In this document: positions 14,393 through 23,285 of the stretch, in pieces
How the letters are laid out: every line of letters starts with the position of its first letter
Position numbering within the stretch: the stretch's first letter is position 1
Program-made: the position numbers and the translations under genes
The notes under the pieces: model-generated
The model's database searches: none
Told to the model about the DNA's origin: nothing
Seen by the model: only the letters and a program-made list of their open reading frames with translations
Assembly (NCBI RefSeq): GCF_024213375.1
Contig: NZ_JANAVJ010000042.1
Span: forward strand, 1-45,247
DNA: 45,247 nucleotides
Direction: 5' to 3'
Source: Paenibacillus sp. MZ04-78.2
GTDB taxonomy: Bacteria; Bacillota; Bacilli; Paenibacillales; NBRC-103111

Positions 14393-16618
14393 ATGATCAT
14401 CGTAAAACGGGACGGCACGAAGGAAGAACTCGTGTTCGCCAAAATGAAAAAGGTCATCGACTTCGCGTGCGAAACTTATCCGGAATGCGATCCGCTGGAG
14501 CTGGAAACCGCTCTGCTGCCCTTATTCCGCAACGAGATTACGACCCAGGAAATCCAGCGCCTGCTCATTCAGGTGGCCGTAGAAAAAACAAGCGTCGAGC
14601 AGCCGAACTGGCAGTATGTTGCCGCCAAGCTCCTCACATACGATCTTTATAAGGAAGCCGGTTTAAACCGCAAATACGGCCATTTCGGATATGGCGATCT
14701 GTATTCGCTGATCACCTATTTGACCGATATGGGCTTGTACGGCAAATACGTTCTCGAGCACTACAGCCGGGAAGAAATTCAGGAGCTTGGCGTCTACATC
14801 AAGCCGGAGCGCGATTACTTGCTGAACTACATCGGCCTCAAGACGCTCACCGACCGCTACTTGATCAAGGGAGTGGACAAGGAAGTGCTGGAGCTTCCGC
14901 AGGAGCTGTTCATGGGCGTGGCGATGCACTTGGCCATGAAGGAAACGGATAAGCTGCATTGGGCGAAGCAGTTCTACGACGTGCTCAGCAATCTGGAGAT
15001 GACGGTAGCGACGCCGACGCTGGCGAACGCCCGCAAGCCGCTGCATCAGCTCTCCAGCTGTTTTATCGATACGGTGCCCGACAACCTGTGGGGCATTTAC
15101 AACGTAGACCAAAGCTTCGCGCAGGTATCCAAGCATGGCGGCGGCATGGGCATCTACGTCGGCAAAGTGCGCAGCCGCGGCTCCAACATCCGCGGGTTCA
15201 AGGGCGTCGCCGGCGGCGTCGTGCCTTGGATCAAAAACTACAATAATACGGCCATCGCCGTCGACCAGCTCGGCGTCCGTTCCGGAGCCGTCGCCGTCTA
15301 CCTTGACGTGTGGCATAAGGATATTTTGGACTTCCTGAACCTGAAGACGAACAACGGCGACGACCGGATGAAGGCCCACGACATTTTCCCGGGCGTCTGC
15401 ATCCCCGATCTGTTCATGAAAACGCTCGAGGAGCGCGGCACATGGTACTTGTTCGATCCGCACGAAGTGCGCAAGATCAAGGGCTATTCGATCGAGGATT
15501 CGTGGGGAGAGGAATTCGAAAGCCGCTACTGGGATTGCGTGAACGACGACAAAATTTCGAAGGACGAAATTCCGGCCATCGACATTATGAAGCGCATCCT
15601 GACCAGTTCGTTCGAAACCGGCACGCCGTTCGTATTCTTCCGCGATACGGTGAACCGCACTAACCCGAACAAGCACAAGGGCATGATTTACTGCTCGAAC
15701 CTGTGTACCGAAATTTGCCAAAATATGAGCGCCACCGAGATGATCCAAACGGAGCACGAGGACGGCATCATTACGACGAAGGTGAAAAGCGGCGATTTCG
15801 TCGTCTGCAACCTGTCTTCGACCAACCTTGGCCACGTTTATACGAAAGAAGACATCAAGCGCGTCGTCACGACGCAGATGCGGATGATGGACAACGTTAT
15901 CGACCTGAACTACTATCCGATTCCGCAAGCGGAAATTACGAATAAAAAGTACCGCGCCGTCGGCCTCGGCTCCAGCGGCTACCATCAAATGCTGGCTCAG
16001 CTCAAAATTCAATGGGAATCCGACGAGCACGTGCAAAAAGCCGACGAAGTGTACGAGTGGATGAACTACTACGCCATCAAAGCGTCGATGGAAATCGCCA
16101 AAGAAAAAGGCGCCTATCCCGTATTCGAGGGCAGCGAATGGCAGACCGGCGAATACTTCGAAGCCCGCGGCTATAACAGCCCCGAATGGCTCGAATTGAA
16201 GGAACTGGTCGCAAAACACGGCGTCCGCAACGGCTGGATGTTCGCCATCGCGCCGACGGCATCCACGTCGCTCATCGCCGGCTCGACGGCCGGGATCGAC
16301 CCGATCTTCAACAAGTTTTTCGTCGAAGAGAAGAAGAACGCCGTCATCCCGCAAACCGCGCCGAACCTGGGCCCGGAGACGATGTGGTTCTACAAGGAAG
16401 CGCACCGGATCGACCAGCACTGGAGCATCCGCGCCGCAGGCGCCCGTCAGCGCCATATCGACCAATCGCAATCGTTCAACCTGTACATCACGCCGGAGCT
16501 GTCCGCCCGTGAGTTCCTGGACATGTACATGGCCGCTTGGAAGCACGGTCTGAAAACCGTCTACTACTGCCGCAACAAAAGCCTCGAAGTCGAGGATTGC
16601 GTAAGCTGCAGCGCGTAG
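14393..16618 (+). CDS. nrdA: Ribonucleoside-diphosphate reductase, large subunit
   Basis: The 741-residue catalytic subunit of class I ribonucleotide reductase, which makes dNDPs from NDPs. Residues 1-90 form an ATP-cone (VKRDGTKEELVFAKMKKVID), so allosteric control of overall activity is expected, as in NrdA rather than most NrdE. The active site shows the NxCxE set in CSNLCTEICQN and the substrate-binding cysteine in LSSCFID. Motifs HGGGMGIYV and PTASTSLIAGST are typical. The C-terminus EDCVSCSA holds the CxxC that thioredoxin recycles. AAAGGAG lies 8 bases before the ATG. nrdB follows after about 300 bases. Symbol nrdA is used by similarity; some annotations call such proteins NrdE. Confidence 0.95.
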   Translation: MIIVKRDGTKEELVFAKMKKVIDFACETYPECDPLELETALLPLFRNEITTQEIQRLLIQVAVEKTSVEQPNWQYVAAKLLTYDLYKEAGLNRKYGHFGYGDLYSLITYLTDMGLYGKYVLEHYSREEIQELGVYIKPERDYLLNYIGLKTLTDRYLIKGVDKEVLELPQELFMGVAMHLAMKETDKLHWAKQFYDVLSNLEMTVATPTLANARKPLHQLSSCFIDTVPDNLWGIYNVDQSFAQVSKHGGGMGIYVGKVRSRGSNIRGFKGVAGGVVPWIKNYNNTAIAVDQLGVRSGAVAVYLDVWHKDILDFLNLKTNNGDDRMKAHDIFPGVCIPDLFMKTLEERGTWYLFDPHEVRKIKGYSIEDSWGEEFESRYWDCVNDDKISKDEIPAIDIMKRILTSSFETGTPFVFFRDTVNRTNPNKHKGMIYCSNLCTEICQNMSATEMIQTEHEDGIITTKVKSGDFVVCNLSSTNLGHVYTKEDIKRVVTTQMRMMDNVIDLNYYPIPQAEITNKKYRAVGLGSSGYHQMLAQLKIQWESDEHVQKADEVYEWMNYYAIKASMEIAKEKGAYPVFEGSEWQTGEYFEARGYNSPEWLELKELVAKHGVRNGWMFAIAPTASTSLIAGSTAGIDPIFNKFFVEEKKNAVIPQTAPNLGPETMWFYKEAHRIDQHWSIRAAGARQRHIDQSQSFNLYITPELSAREFLDMYMAAWKHGLKTVYYCRNKSLEVEDCVSCSA

Positions 16619-16689
16619 ACAAAGATTTTCGCTATCCTAATCCGTTAGTGCCGGATGCGCTTAAGCACGCCTCCCCAACGAAAAAACCC

Positions 16690-16732
16690 GGAGTTCGCGG
16701 GCGGCAGCGAAGCGCGCCGCCCAATGAACTCC
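16690..16732 (+). repeat. Inverted repeat 1 between nrdA and nrdB
   Basis: Arms GGAGTTC/GAACTCC and GGGCGGC/GCCGCCC, interrupted by short mismatches, with a GC-rich loop. No T-run follows. Confidence 0.8.
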
Positions 16733-16753
16733 AACGCTCTAAACGTAAAGCGT

Positions 16754-16793
16754 GTACCTAAGACTCTTTGCCGATGCAAAGAGTCTTAGGTAC
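16754..16793 (+). repeat. Inverted repeat 2 between nrdA and nrdB, 18-bp perfect
   Basis: GTACCTAAGACTCTTTGC at 16754-16771 and its exact complement at 16776-16793 close a CGAT tetraloop. No T-run follows, so transcription probably reads through. Confidence 0.85.
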
Positions 16794-16852
16794 GAAAGCG
16801 ATCCACCATCAAACATACATCTCCTGCACGTTGTCGAACCATCGACAGCTTT

Positions 16853-16887
16853 GGGGGTCCAGGGGGCAACGCCCCCTGGGGTCCCCC
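16853..16887 (+). repeat. Inverted repeat 3 before nrdB, G-rich
   Basis: GGGGG-CCAGGGGGC and GCCCCCTGG-CCCCC pair around AAC. It is followed by more G-runs (GCAGGGGG, TTAGGGGG) up to nrdB; the last one doubles as its ribosome binding site. It looks like a dispersed GC-rich palindrome of the REP kind. Confidence 0.8.
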
Positions 16888-16919
16888 TTGCAGGGGGATT
16901 TAGGGGGTAGAAATCACTT

Positions 16920-17957
16920 ATGGAGCTTCAAAAGAAAAAGCTGTTTAACGAGAACGGCGACCGCGATTGGGGCAAGCGCCGCATGATCGGCGGCAACACG
17001 ACGAACCTGATCGAGCTGAACAACGTCAAATACGACTGGGCAACCAAGATGTACCGCACGATGATGAACAACTTCTGGATTCCCGAGGAAATCCCGCTCG
17101 CGCAGGATGCGAAGGACTATAAATTCCTTTCGCCTATAGAACGCCAAAGCTACGACAAGATCATCAGCTTCCTGATCTTCCTGGATTCGCTGCAAACGGC
17201 CAACCTGCCGAACATCAACGAGTACATCACGGCCCCGGAAGTCAACCTGTGCCTGACGGTGCAGACGTTCCAGGAAGCCGTGCACAGCCAGAGCTATTCG
17301 TACATCCTCGACAGCGTCTGCTCGGCGGAAGTGCGCGACGACATCTACAACCAGTGGCGCGAGGACAAGCATCTGCTGCGCCGCAACCGGTTCATCACCG
17401 ACCTGTACGAACGGTTCATCGAGACGCCTTCCACGGAAAACCTGATGCGCACCATCATGGCCAATTACATTCTCGAAGGCATTTATTTTTACAGCGGCTT
17501 CAGCTTCTTCTATGCGCTTGGACGCCAAGGCAAGATGCTCGGCACCGTCTCGGAGATCAAGTACATTCAGCGCGACGAACTGACGCATCTGGCGCTGTTC
17601 CAGAACATTTTCCGGGAAATCCGCAAGGAAAATCCGGAGCTGTTTACAGACGAGCTGATCGAAGACCTGCGCCAGATGATGAAGACGGCCGTCCAGCACG
17701 AGATCGAGTGGGGCCAATACATCACGAACAACAACATTCACGGCCTGAGCAACGAGATCATCGACCAGTACATCAAATATTTGTCCAACGAGCGCCTGCG
17801 CAAGCTCGGTTTAGAAATTTTGTACCCCGAAGTCGTCGAGCATCCGATGAAATGGGTCGAGACGTTCAGCAACATGAACAGCATGAAAACGGACTTTTTC
17901 GAGCAAAAGGTGACCAACTACAGCAAATCGTCCAACCTGAACTGGGACGATCTGTAA
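16920..17957 (+). CDS. nrdB: Ribonucleoside-diphosphate reductase, small (radical) subunit
   Basis: The 345-residue beta subunit, which carries the metal centre and tyrosyl radical for NrdA. The metal ligands line up with E. coli NrdB: Asp89 (FLDSLQ), Glu119 and His122 (FQEAVHSQSY), a further Glu in ILEGIYFYSG, and Glu/His in RDELTHLALF. The radical tyrosine is Tyr126. The C-terminal tail SNLNWDDL is the part that docks on the large subunit. The start ATG has AGGGGGT about 11 bases upstream, at the edge of the spacing range, so translation may be modest or depend on the upstream hairpins. The gene ends at a strong terminator. Confidence 0.95.
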   Translation: MELQKKKLFNENGDRDWGKRRMIGGNTTNLIELNNVKYDWATKMYRTMMNNFWIPEEIPLAQDAKDYKFLSPIERQSYDKIISFLIFLDSLQTANLPNINEYITAPEVNLCLTVQTFQEAVHSQSYSYILDSVCSAEVRDDIYNQWREDKHLLRRNRFITDLYERFIETPSTENLMRTIMANYILEGIYFYSGFSFFYALGRQGKMLGTVSEIKYIQRDELTHLALFQNIFREIRKENPELFTDELIEDLRQMMKTAVQHEIEWGQYITNNNIHGLSNEIIDQYIKYLSNERLRKLGLEILYPEVVEHPMKWVETFSNMNSMKTDFFEQKVTNYSKSSNLNWDDL

Positions 17958-17990
17958 GCCGGATCACCCGTGTGCTTACCCACTAATGAA

Positions 17991-18038
17991 AGCATCCCGC
18001 TTCCTTTGCCTTGACGGCAGCGAAGCGGGATGCTTTTT
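17991..18038 (+). terminator. Terminator of the nrd operon
   Basis: Thirteen-base perfect stem AGCATCCCGCTTC/GAAGCGGGATGCT, followed by TTTTT. Confidence 0.9.
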
Positions 18039-18055
18039 GTTGTAATTCATGTACT

Positions 18056-19612
18056 TTATAAAGAAGACATTTGCTTTTTCCGTTCCGTTTGCAGCTCGTG
18101 GCAGATCGTCTCCAGCTCCTTCGCGAGCCGTGTAAGCCCTTCCGTCGAAGCGGTGATCGACTCCATCGCCGACAACTGCTCCTGCGACGAGGAGAGCACA
18201 TGATTCGCCCCTGCCGCACTGTCGTCGGAAATGCGCGCCACCTCGTTCAAGGCCGCCGTCACCTGCTCCGACCCTGCCGACATTTGCTGGGCAGCCGCCG
18301 AAATATCCTGGATTTGATCGCTTACTTTTTTCGCTTCATCTACAATGAGCCGGAATACGTCCCCGGCTTCGTTCACTGACGTATGACTCGTTTGGACCTG
18401 ACCGGCGCTTGCTCGCATCACTGATACGGCCGATACCGTCGCCTGCTGGATCTCTTCGATCAGCTGCGTGATTTGACCCGCCGACGCCTCCGCTTGCTCC
18501 GCGAGCTTCCGAACCTCGCGCGCCACCACGGCGAAGCCCGCTCCGTGCTCTCCCGCCCGGGCCGCTTCGATAGCCGCGTTCAGCGCCAGCAGGTTCGTTT
18601 GGGATGCTACCCCGGAAATCAGCGTAGCGATCTCTCCGATTTCGACGGACTGCTTCTCCAGTCGCTGCAAAGCGGCAGACACTTCCGTCGAGGAGCTTTG
18701 CAAAGCGCCGAGCTGCGATACCGCTTGACCGATCGTATCGTTGCCTTTCTCCGCTTCCTCCACCATGTTGAGGGACGCCTCCGAGACGGTCGCCGACGAT
18801 TCGGCCACGCGCTGTACGCCGATGGACATCTCTTCCATCGCACGCGCGCTGTCTTTGCTGGTCTGCGCCTGCTCTTCCGTTCCCGTCGCCATGTTTTCCA
18901 TCAAGGTCATGATCCGGCGGTTCGCCAGCAGCGTCTGCTCGGTGTTCTCATTGAGCCGTCCCACATAATCGACGAGCTGCTCGGAACTGTCCGTCAGCTT
19001 GTTTAAAATATTGTCGAGCAGCTTCTGCTGTTCCTGCTTATCCGCTTCAAGCAACGCCACGGTTTCCTTTTTCTTTGTGATTTGCCATACGGTTGTTCCC
19101 GCTGTCAGCAGAAGGAACACGGCATGAATCGCCAGCATTTTGAATCCGTACCCTTCCTTGCCGAAAACAAGCTCCGAATACAGCCAGTAGGCGGCGACAT
19201 ATTGCAGGGCGAACAAAGCCGTCATCAGCCAAATCAGCCTCGTATCTTCATAAAAGGCCATCAAAGCGATAACCATGAAGATCGAGAAATAAAATTCGAC
19301 CATCCCGCCCGATCCGACGATCATCGCCATACTCGTAAATGTCATGGACAGCGCATTGAACAGCGGAACGTAACGTTGATGCCCCCGCCAAAATAATAAC
19401 CCGGCGACGATTAACAGAAGCAGCGGAACCCCCAAAAACACATTCAGAAGCATTTCATAAGCCTGCAAATCGTGCTTGGACTGAAATACGTGCACCCATC
19501 GGAACAAAGCGCATGCGAGCACGGCCAGCAAGTACGTTCCGAACGTCACCGGCAAGGACATCCGGTTTTTAATCGCTAACACATCGGGCTTCGTGGATAA
19601 CAAAAAGCTCAC
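18056..19612 (-). CDS. Methyl-accepting chemotaxis protein with multi-helix membrane sensor
   Basis: A 518-residue chemoreceptor. Residues about 15-195 form roughly six membrane helices with almost no extracellular domain; there is no HAMP domain. The cytoplasmic signalling domain has the conserved hairpin tip region: [20 protein letters not shown], then [20 protein letters not shown]. It would signal to CheA through CheW. The GTG start at 19612 is the only start that keeps the first helix (an ATG at 19614 is out of frame); its ribosome site is weak. The sensory input may be membrane state or a small hydrophobic signal. No che gene lies nearby, so it stands alone. Confidence 0.9.
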   Translation of the reverse strand: MSFLLSTKPDVLAIKNRMSLPVTFGTYLLAVLACALFRWVHVFQSKHDLQAYEMLLNVFLGVPLLLLIVAGLLFWRGHQRYVPLFNALSMTFTSMAMIVGSGGMVEFYFSIFMVIALMAFYEDTRLIWLMTALFALQYVAAYWLYSELVFGKEGYGFKMLAIHAVFLLLTAGTTVWQITKKKETVALLEADKQEQQKLLDNILNKLTDSSEQLVDYVGRLNENTEQTLLANRRIMTLMENMATGTEEQAQTSKDSARAMEEMSIGVQRVAESSATVSEASLNMVEEAEKGNDTIGQAVSQLGALQSSSTEVSAALQRLEKQSVEIGEIATLISGVASQTNLLALNAAIEAARAGEHGAGFAVVAREVRKLAEQAEASAGQITQLIEEIQQATVSAVSVMRASAGQVQTSHTSVNEAGDVFRLIVDEAKKVSDQIQDISAAAQQMSAGSEQVTAALNEVARISDDSAAGANHVLSSSQEQLSAMESITASTEGLTRLAKELETICHELQTERKKQMSSL

Positions 19613-19681
19613 ATCCTATTCACTAAGGTCGAAGCTATACTCTTTATCACATATTATATCGGTCGGAAGTCCTATTTTTTA

Positions 19682-19722
19682 TAGTAAAAAACGAAAAAAC
19701 CGTGACAGGTCGCCGTCACGGT
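19682..19722 (-). terminator. Terminator of the REC / Hpt-REC-GGDEF-REC operon
   Basis: On the minus strand ACCGTGAC pairs with GTCACGGT and is followed by TTTTTCGTTTTTT. It starts one base after the stop codon. Confidence 0.9.
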
Positions 19723-19723
19723 C

Positions 19724-21445
19724 TCAGTTTAATTCCAGCAATTCCTTCACCTTGAGCTCCAGCTCAACCATGGAAAACGGTTTGTGCATATACGCATTCG
19801 CTCCAAGCTGCATCCCCCGGCTCGTATCCTCCTCCCGGCTGCGCCCCGAAAGCACAAGCACTTTCGTATGGGGCGGCCGCGTGCCGCGGTCCCTCATCCG
19901 TTCGAGCATGCCGTACCCGTCGAGACGCGGCATCACGCCGTCGAGAATGCACAGATCGACCGGGCTGCCGAGCAACGTCAAATAAGCCTCTTCCCCATCG
20001 GCCGCCTCCTTGAAGTCGATCGGCAGGTGCTTGAGCTTCGCCATTAGAATCGAGCGTAAAATATTGTCGTCATCGGCAATCAGCACCGTCTTGCGCACAG
20101 CCTTGTCCGTCTCCGTACCGGCAGCGTCGCCGGTATACAGCATCACCCGGTTGCGGCCGCTTTGCTTGGCCTCGTACATCGCATCGTCCGCCCGTCGGAC
20201 CCACTCGTTCAGCGTAAGGTCGGGCTGCCACTCCGACACGCCGGCGGAGAACGTAATGTGAAATGACTGGCCCTCGTTTTGCGCCACGGGGCCTTGATGC
20301 GTCAGTCGCAGGATGCCTTCGATCGTCTTTTTGGCGTCGGCGGCGGACGTGCCGGGCAGCACTACCACGAATTCCTCGCCTCCGAAGCGGGCGATCAGAT
20401 CCGTAGCGCGCAGGTTCGCCTGCAAGAGATGGGCGAGCCCTTGCAGCACCAAATCCCCAATTGGATGCCCATACGTATCGTTGATCGATTTGAACCGGTC
20501 GATATCGATGAATACCATCGAAATCGTCCCGGGATACCGTGCAACACGCTGCAGCTCCACTAGAATTTGGTGGTCGAAATACCGCCGGTTGTACACCCCC
20601 GTCAACGGGTCGCGGAATGCCATTTGCTCGAACGTCTTGGTCCGCTTGAGCAGACTGTAGATGCGGGCGGCCAGCTCTTCGTATTGAAACGGCTTGACCA
20701 CATAGTCGTCTGCTCCCAAGTAAAAGCAGCGGACTTTGTCGTACACGTCGCTGCGCCCGGACAGCACGATCAAGGGCACGAGCTTCAAATTCGGATCTTC
20801 CTTCAAAAATTCGAACAGCTCATAACCGCTGTCCGGATGCATCATGAGATCGAGCGAAATCAAGTCGTACGAACGCTCCCGGATCAGCCGCTGCGCCGAT
20901 TGGACGTCTGCGGCCTCATCCACCTCGTAGCCGTCCAGCTTCAGACGCCGGACCAGATAAGTCCGCAGCACTTCGTCATCATCGATGACAAGCAGCCGTT
21001 CGCCCTGCGGAGGCGTGATGTTGATCTGCAGCTGGTCCTGCTGCTCATCCAGCTCCAGCTCGCGTGCGATGGTATCGATCTCCAACTCTAATTCGAGCAC
21101 CAGCGCAAGGGAAGCCTGCGAGCACCGCCGAAACCGCGCCTGAACTGCCGGCGATGCCACGACTTCCTCGTCCTGCGACCATTCCCAGTGCTGGACCAAG
21201 TTCTCGGCGATCGCTCCGATGCGGGCAAAACCGAACATCGGCGCGCTGCCTTTCAGTGTATGCACGATCCGGTAAAACCGGCGGGCCGACTCGAACGCAT
21301 CCTCCGGCTCCGTATCCTCGGTCCCATGCCGTAACTGCTGCAACTGTTTATTCAACTCGCGAATATATTTTTTCCGGCCTTCCTTCAGCAGCCGGGCCTC
21401 TCGTTTCATCCGGTCGTCAGAGGGTGTTTGATGCAAAGCCTTCAC
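19724..21445 (-). CDS. Hpt-REC-GGDEF-REC hybrid signalling protein (diguanylate cyclase)
   Basis: A 573-residue soluble protein with four modules: Hpt with His62 in IVHTLKGSAPMFG; first receiver (about 151-268) with DDD and phospho-acceptor Asp199 (ISLDLMMHPDSG); GGDEF domain with GGEEF at 355-359 and an intact inhibitory site RATD at 346-349; second receiver (about 453-572) with Asp502 (CILDGVMPRLDG). So a phosphorelay can pass through Hpt and receivers to control c-di-GMP synthesis. The GTG at 21445 is chosen, with GGAG 7 bases upstream; an ATG 12 codons later is possible. It lies 28 bases after a single-domain response regulator, so both form an operon. The kinase feeding Hpt is not in the window. 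Confidence 0.92.
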   Translation of the reverse strand: MKALHQTPSDDRMKREARLLKEGRKKYIRELNKQLQQLRHGTEDTEPEDAFESARRFYRIVHTLKGSAPMFGFARIGAIAENLVQHWEWSQDEEVVASPAVQARFRRCSQASLALVLELELEIDTIARELELDEQQDQLQINITPPQGERLLVIDDDEVLRTYLVRRLKLDGYEVDEAADVQSAQRLIRERSYDLISLDLMMHPDSGYELFEFLKEDPNLKLVPLIVLSGRSDVYDKVRCFYLGADDYVVKPFQYEELAARIYSLLKRTKTFEQMAFRDPLTGVYNRRYFDHQILVELQRVARYPGTISMVFIDIDRFKSINDTYGHPIGDLVLQGLAHLLQANLRATDLIARFGGEEFVVVLPGTSAADAKKTIEGILRLTHQGPVAQNEGQSFHITFSAGVSEWQPDLTLNEWVRRADDAMYEAKQSGRNRVMLYTGDAAGTETDKAVRKTVLIADDDNILRSILMAKLKHLPIDFKEAADGEEAYLTLLGSPVDLCILDGVMPRLDGYGMLERMRDRGTRPPHTKVLVLSGRSREEDTSRGMQLGANAYMHKPFSMVELELKVKELLELN

Positions 21446-21473
21446 TTCCCGTCTCCGGTATATATTTTATCGA

Positions 21474-21857
21474 TTAACGCGCATCTCGCCGGATCAGCTC
21501 TTCTACGGTATCCAGCAGCTGCAGCGGACTGAACGGTTTGACGATATATTGCGTAACGCCCGCCGCTTTGGCACGTTCCCGGTCCTTATCCAGCGCCTTG
21601 GCTGTCAAAAGAATAACCGGCGTATCCGCATTCGGGTTCACATGGCCGCGCAGCCATTCGCAAACTTCCACTCCTGTGCGTTCGGGCATCATATAGTCCA
21701 GAATAATTAAATCGAACGGCTGCTCCTGCAAATAGGCAAGCGCCTGCGCCCCGTCCTCCGCTTCGGTAAGCTCATATCCTTCCTCGGCCAGCGTCTCCGT
21801 CAACAAGAACCGCAAGGCCGCTTCGTCATCGGCCAATAAAATTTTATAAGGTGCCAT
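21474..21857 (-). CDS. Single-domain response regulator
   Basis: A 127-residue CheY-like receiver with no output domain. The acidic pair DDE near the start, phospho-acceptor Asp in IILDYMMPERTG, Thr in ILLTAKA and Lys in IVKPFSPLQLL are all present. It is the first gene of an operon with the Hpt-REC-GGDEF-REC protein. Such regulators often shuttle phosphate to or from an Hpt domain, and the downstream Hpt is the obvious partner (inference). AAGGAG lies rather far (13 bases) from the ATG. Confidence 0.92.
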   Translation of the reverse strand: MAPYKILLADDEAALRFLLTETLAEEGYELTEAEDGAQALAYLQEQPFDLIILDYMMPERTGVEVCEWLRGHVNPNADTPVILLTAKALDKDRERAKAAGVTQYIVKPFSPLQLLDTVEELIRRDAR

Positions 21858-21945
21858 AAGCCGTCGAACGCTCCTTCATGGTGCATGCTCTATCGAAATC
21901 ATTATAGCACGGATGATTGTCGTATGGTTGATCGACGCGATAGTT

Positions 21946-22350
21946 TTAAAGCATGCTGCCGGACTCTAGCTTCCTGCGGACATACTCGCGCCAGGAGCCG
22001 CCGGCAATGCGCGGATATCCCCGCGAATCATTCCACAAGTAGATCCATCCCTCGCATTCTTCCCGCCGGCTGTCGCGCACCCAGATGCGCTCATAATCAT
22101 TCCGCGCGCCGGGCCCGTAATATTCCTCCAGTTCGTCCATCCGATGCAAACCTTCTTGCGTAACGACCAGCCATTCGCCCTCGATGTCCGTCTCGCCGCC
22201 GCAGCCTGACAGGACGAGTCCGGGATAAGCTCCTGCATCGAATAATGCGCCACGCACTCGTCCGGGACGGACCGAGAGCACGTAAGGCGCCACCATACGA
22301 TGGTTCGATTCGCCGACCAACAGCGTTCCATAGACGAAAACCCGGATCAG
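21946..22350 (-). CDS. Gamma-glutamylcyclotransferase-like (AIG2/GGCT) protein, probable CTG start
   Basis: About 134 residues. It opens with IRVFVYGTLLVGESNH, the YGTL substrate-loop signature of the GGCT fold. The expected acidic catalytic residue is in the MDELEEYYGP stretch, followed by YERIWV. These enzymes release 5-oxoproline from gamma-glutamyl amines or dipeptides. The frame has no ATG or GTG before the YGTL motif. A TTG at 22368 overlaps the strong AAGGAGG (22365-22359), so it cannot be served by it. The CTG at 22350 lies 8 bases after AAGGAGG and right before the conserved domain, so it is the likely start. Exact substrate unknown. Confidence 0.8.
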   Translation of the reverse strand: MIRVFVYGTLLVGESNHRMVAPYVLSVRPGRVRGALFDAGAYPGLVLSGCGGETDIEGEWLVVTQEGLHRMDELEEYYGPGARNDYERIWVRDSRREECEGWIYLWNDSRGYPRIAGGSWREYVRRKLESGSML

Positions 22351-22558
22351 ATCGGTTCCCTCCTTCAAACCAACCGGCGAATTGCTTCACGGTGAAGGTT
22401 ACCGGTTGGCAGAAATTCCATTTTCTCCTATCATACCATAAGCCGAGCTTGGGGAATCGGGTGATTTGCCCTATCTTTGACCGCATGCCCTGTCCGAAAA
22501 AGTCAGACTAGCATACATTGTCCATAAGCCGAAGTTTAAGGGGGAAGGGGGGAGCGCC

Positions 22559-22699
22559 ATGCTTAGTCCCGAAGATGCGAACAAGATTATCCGCTTTTTG
22601 TCCGCGGCGTATTTTTGCACCGACTCGGAGGAGGCGCATGAAGAGTTTAACCGGTTGGCTAACGAGCTGCGCAAAGCTTCCGGACAGCCGGAACAATAA
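22559..22699 (+). CDS. Small acidic protein, 46 aa, unknown
   Basis: A 46-codon ORF with a GGGGGG-type ribosome site 5-6 bases before ATG. The product starts LSPEDANKIIRFLSAAYFC, continues with an acidic helix (DSEEAHEEFNRLANELR) and ends GQPEQ. It looks like a compact helical hairpin. It stands alone between the GGCT-like gene and the CD3324-type gene on the other strand. I do not recognise a family; regular codon use and the good start support it as real. Confidence 0.6.
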   Translation: MLSPEDANKIIRFLSAAYFCTDSEEAHEEFNRLANELRKASGQPEQ

Positions 22700-22780
22700 G
22701 GGGTTGAAGACAATAGAAAAAAGCCAAAAGCGTCCACTTCTGGCTTGTTCCGTTTGCGATTATGTTCGCTATCCTTCCGG

Positions 22781-23089
22781 CTAATGCCTGGTGGACGCCG
22801 TTTCCTGCTGCCGCGCATTCAGTCCGCGGGTTTTCACGATGATTTTCCGAATGCTGTCCTCCGACAGATGAAACTGACGGATCAGCTCGGTGACCGTATG
22901 TCCATTCTCATACAGCCGGAAAATTTCAAAATTCCGACGCAGAATCGACTGCCGGGTGCCGTTGTTCTCCCCCCAGCCTGCGCGGGTCTGTTCTTTTTTA
23001 GGTATATAAATGATTTCGCCCTGAATATAGTCCTGCAACTGCTTGAGCAGGCTAGGCGGCAAAATGTCCTTCCCATTCTTGTACCCCAC
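22781..23089 (-). CDS. CD3324-family DNA-binding protein (Mor-like HTH)
   Basis: A 102-residue protein. The first half, NGKDILPPSLLKQLQDYIQG then IYIPKKE, is the typical start of CD3324/Mor-type proteins. The second half has NGHTVTELIRQFHLSEDSIR followed by KIIVK, a helix-turn-helix. Function in the family is not established; DNA binding is inferred. The GTG at 23089 has AGGAGG 9 bases upstream. A 32-codon ORF in another frame overlaps the start and probably couples translation. Confidence 0.85.
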   Translation of the reverse strand: MGYKNGKDILPPSLLKQLQDYIQGEIIYIPKKEQTRAGWGENNGTRQSILRRNFEIFRLYENGHTVTELIRQFHLSEDSIRKIIVKTRGLNARQQETASTRH

Positions 23090-23150
23090 CGATGAAAGCC
23101 TCCTTTCGCGCCATGTTGGCCAAAGCCTCGAAAGTTATAAGCATTTTCAT
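23052..23150 (-). CDS. 32-codon leader ORF overlapping the CD3324-type gene
   Basis: GGAGGTG lies 5 bases before an ATG that opens MKMLITFEALANMARKEA, ending with EGHFAA and TAG. Its stop falls 38 bases inside the CD3324-type gene, in a different frame, and the ribosome site of that gene lies within it. It may be a coupling leader peptide or a small protein; no family recognised. Confidence 0.45.
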   Translation of the reverse strand: MKMLITFEALANMARKEAFIGGVQEWEGHFAA

Positions 23151-23285
23151 CTTTACACCTCCTCTGAGTTTTGCCGAAGCAAAACTGACGTCGCAAGCAT
23201 TAGGGGCATGAAATCCAGGATAAACAGCTGCGCCGTCCTTGTCATCATTTAAGGATAAGCGCGTTTATCAAGGTTGACGCGAAAC

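Noticed and set aside
14663..16546. A 627-codon minus-strand ORF antisense to nrdA, and similar long antisense ORFs over other GC-rich genes
   Set aside because: These are shadows of GC-rich codons: no ribosome sites, Arg/His/Val-rich unnatural composition, and nrdA on the plus strand is certain.
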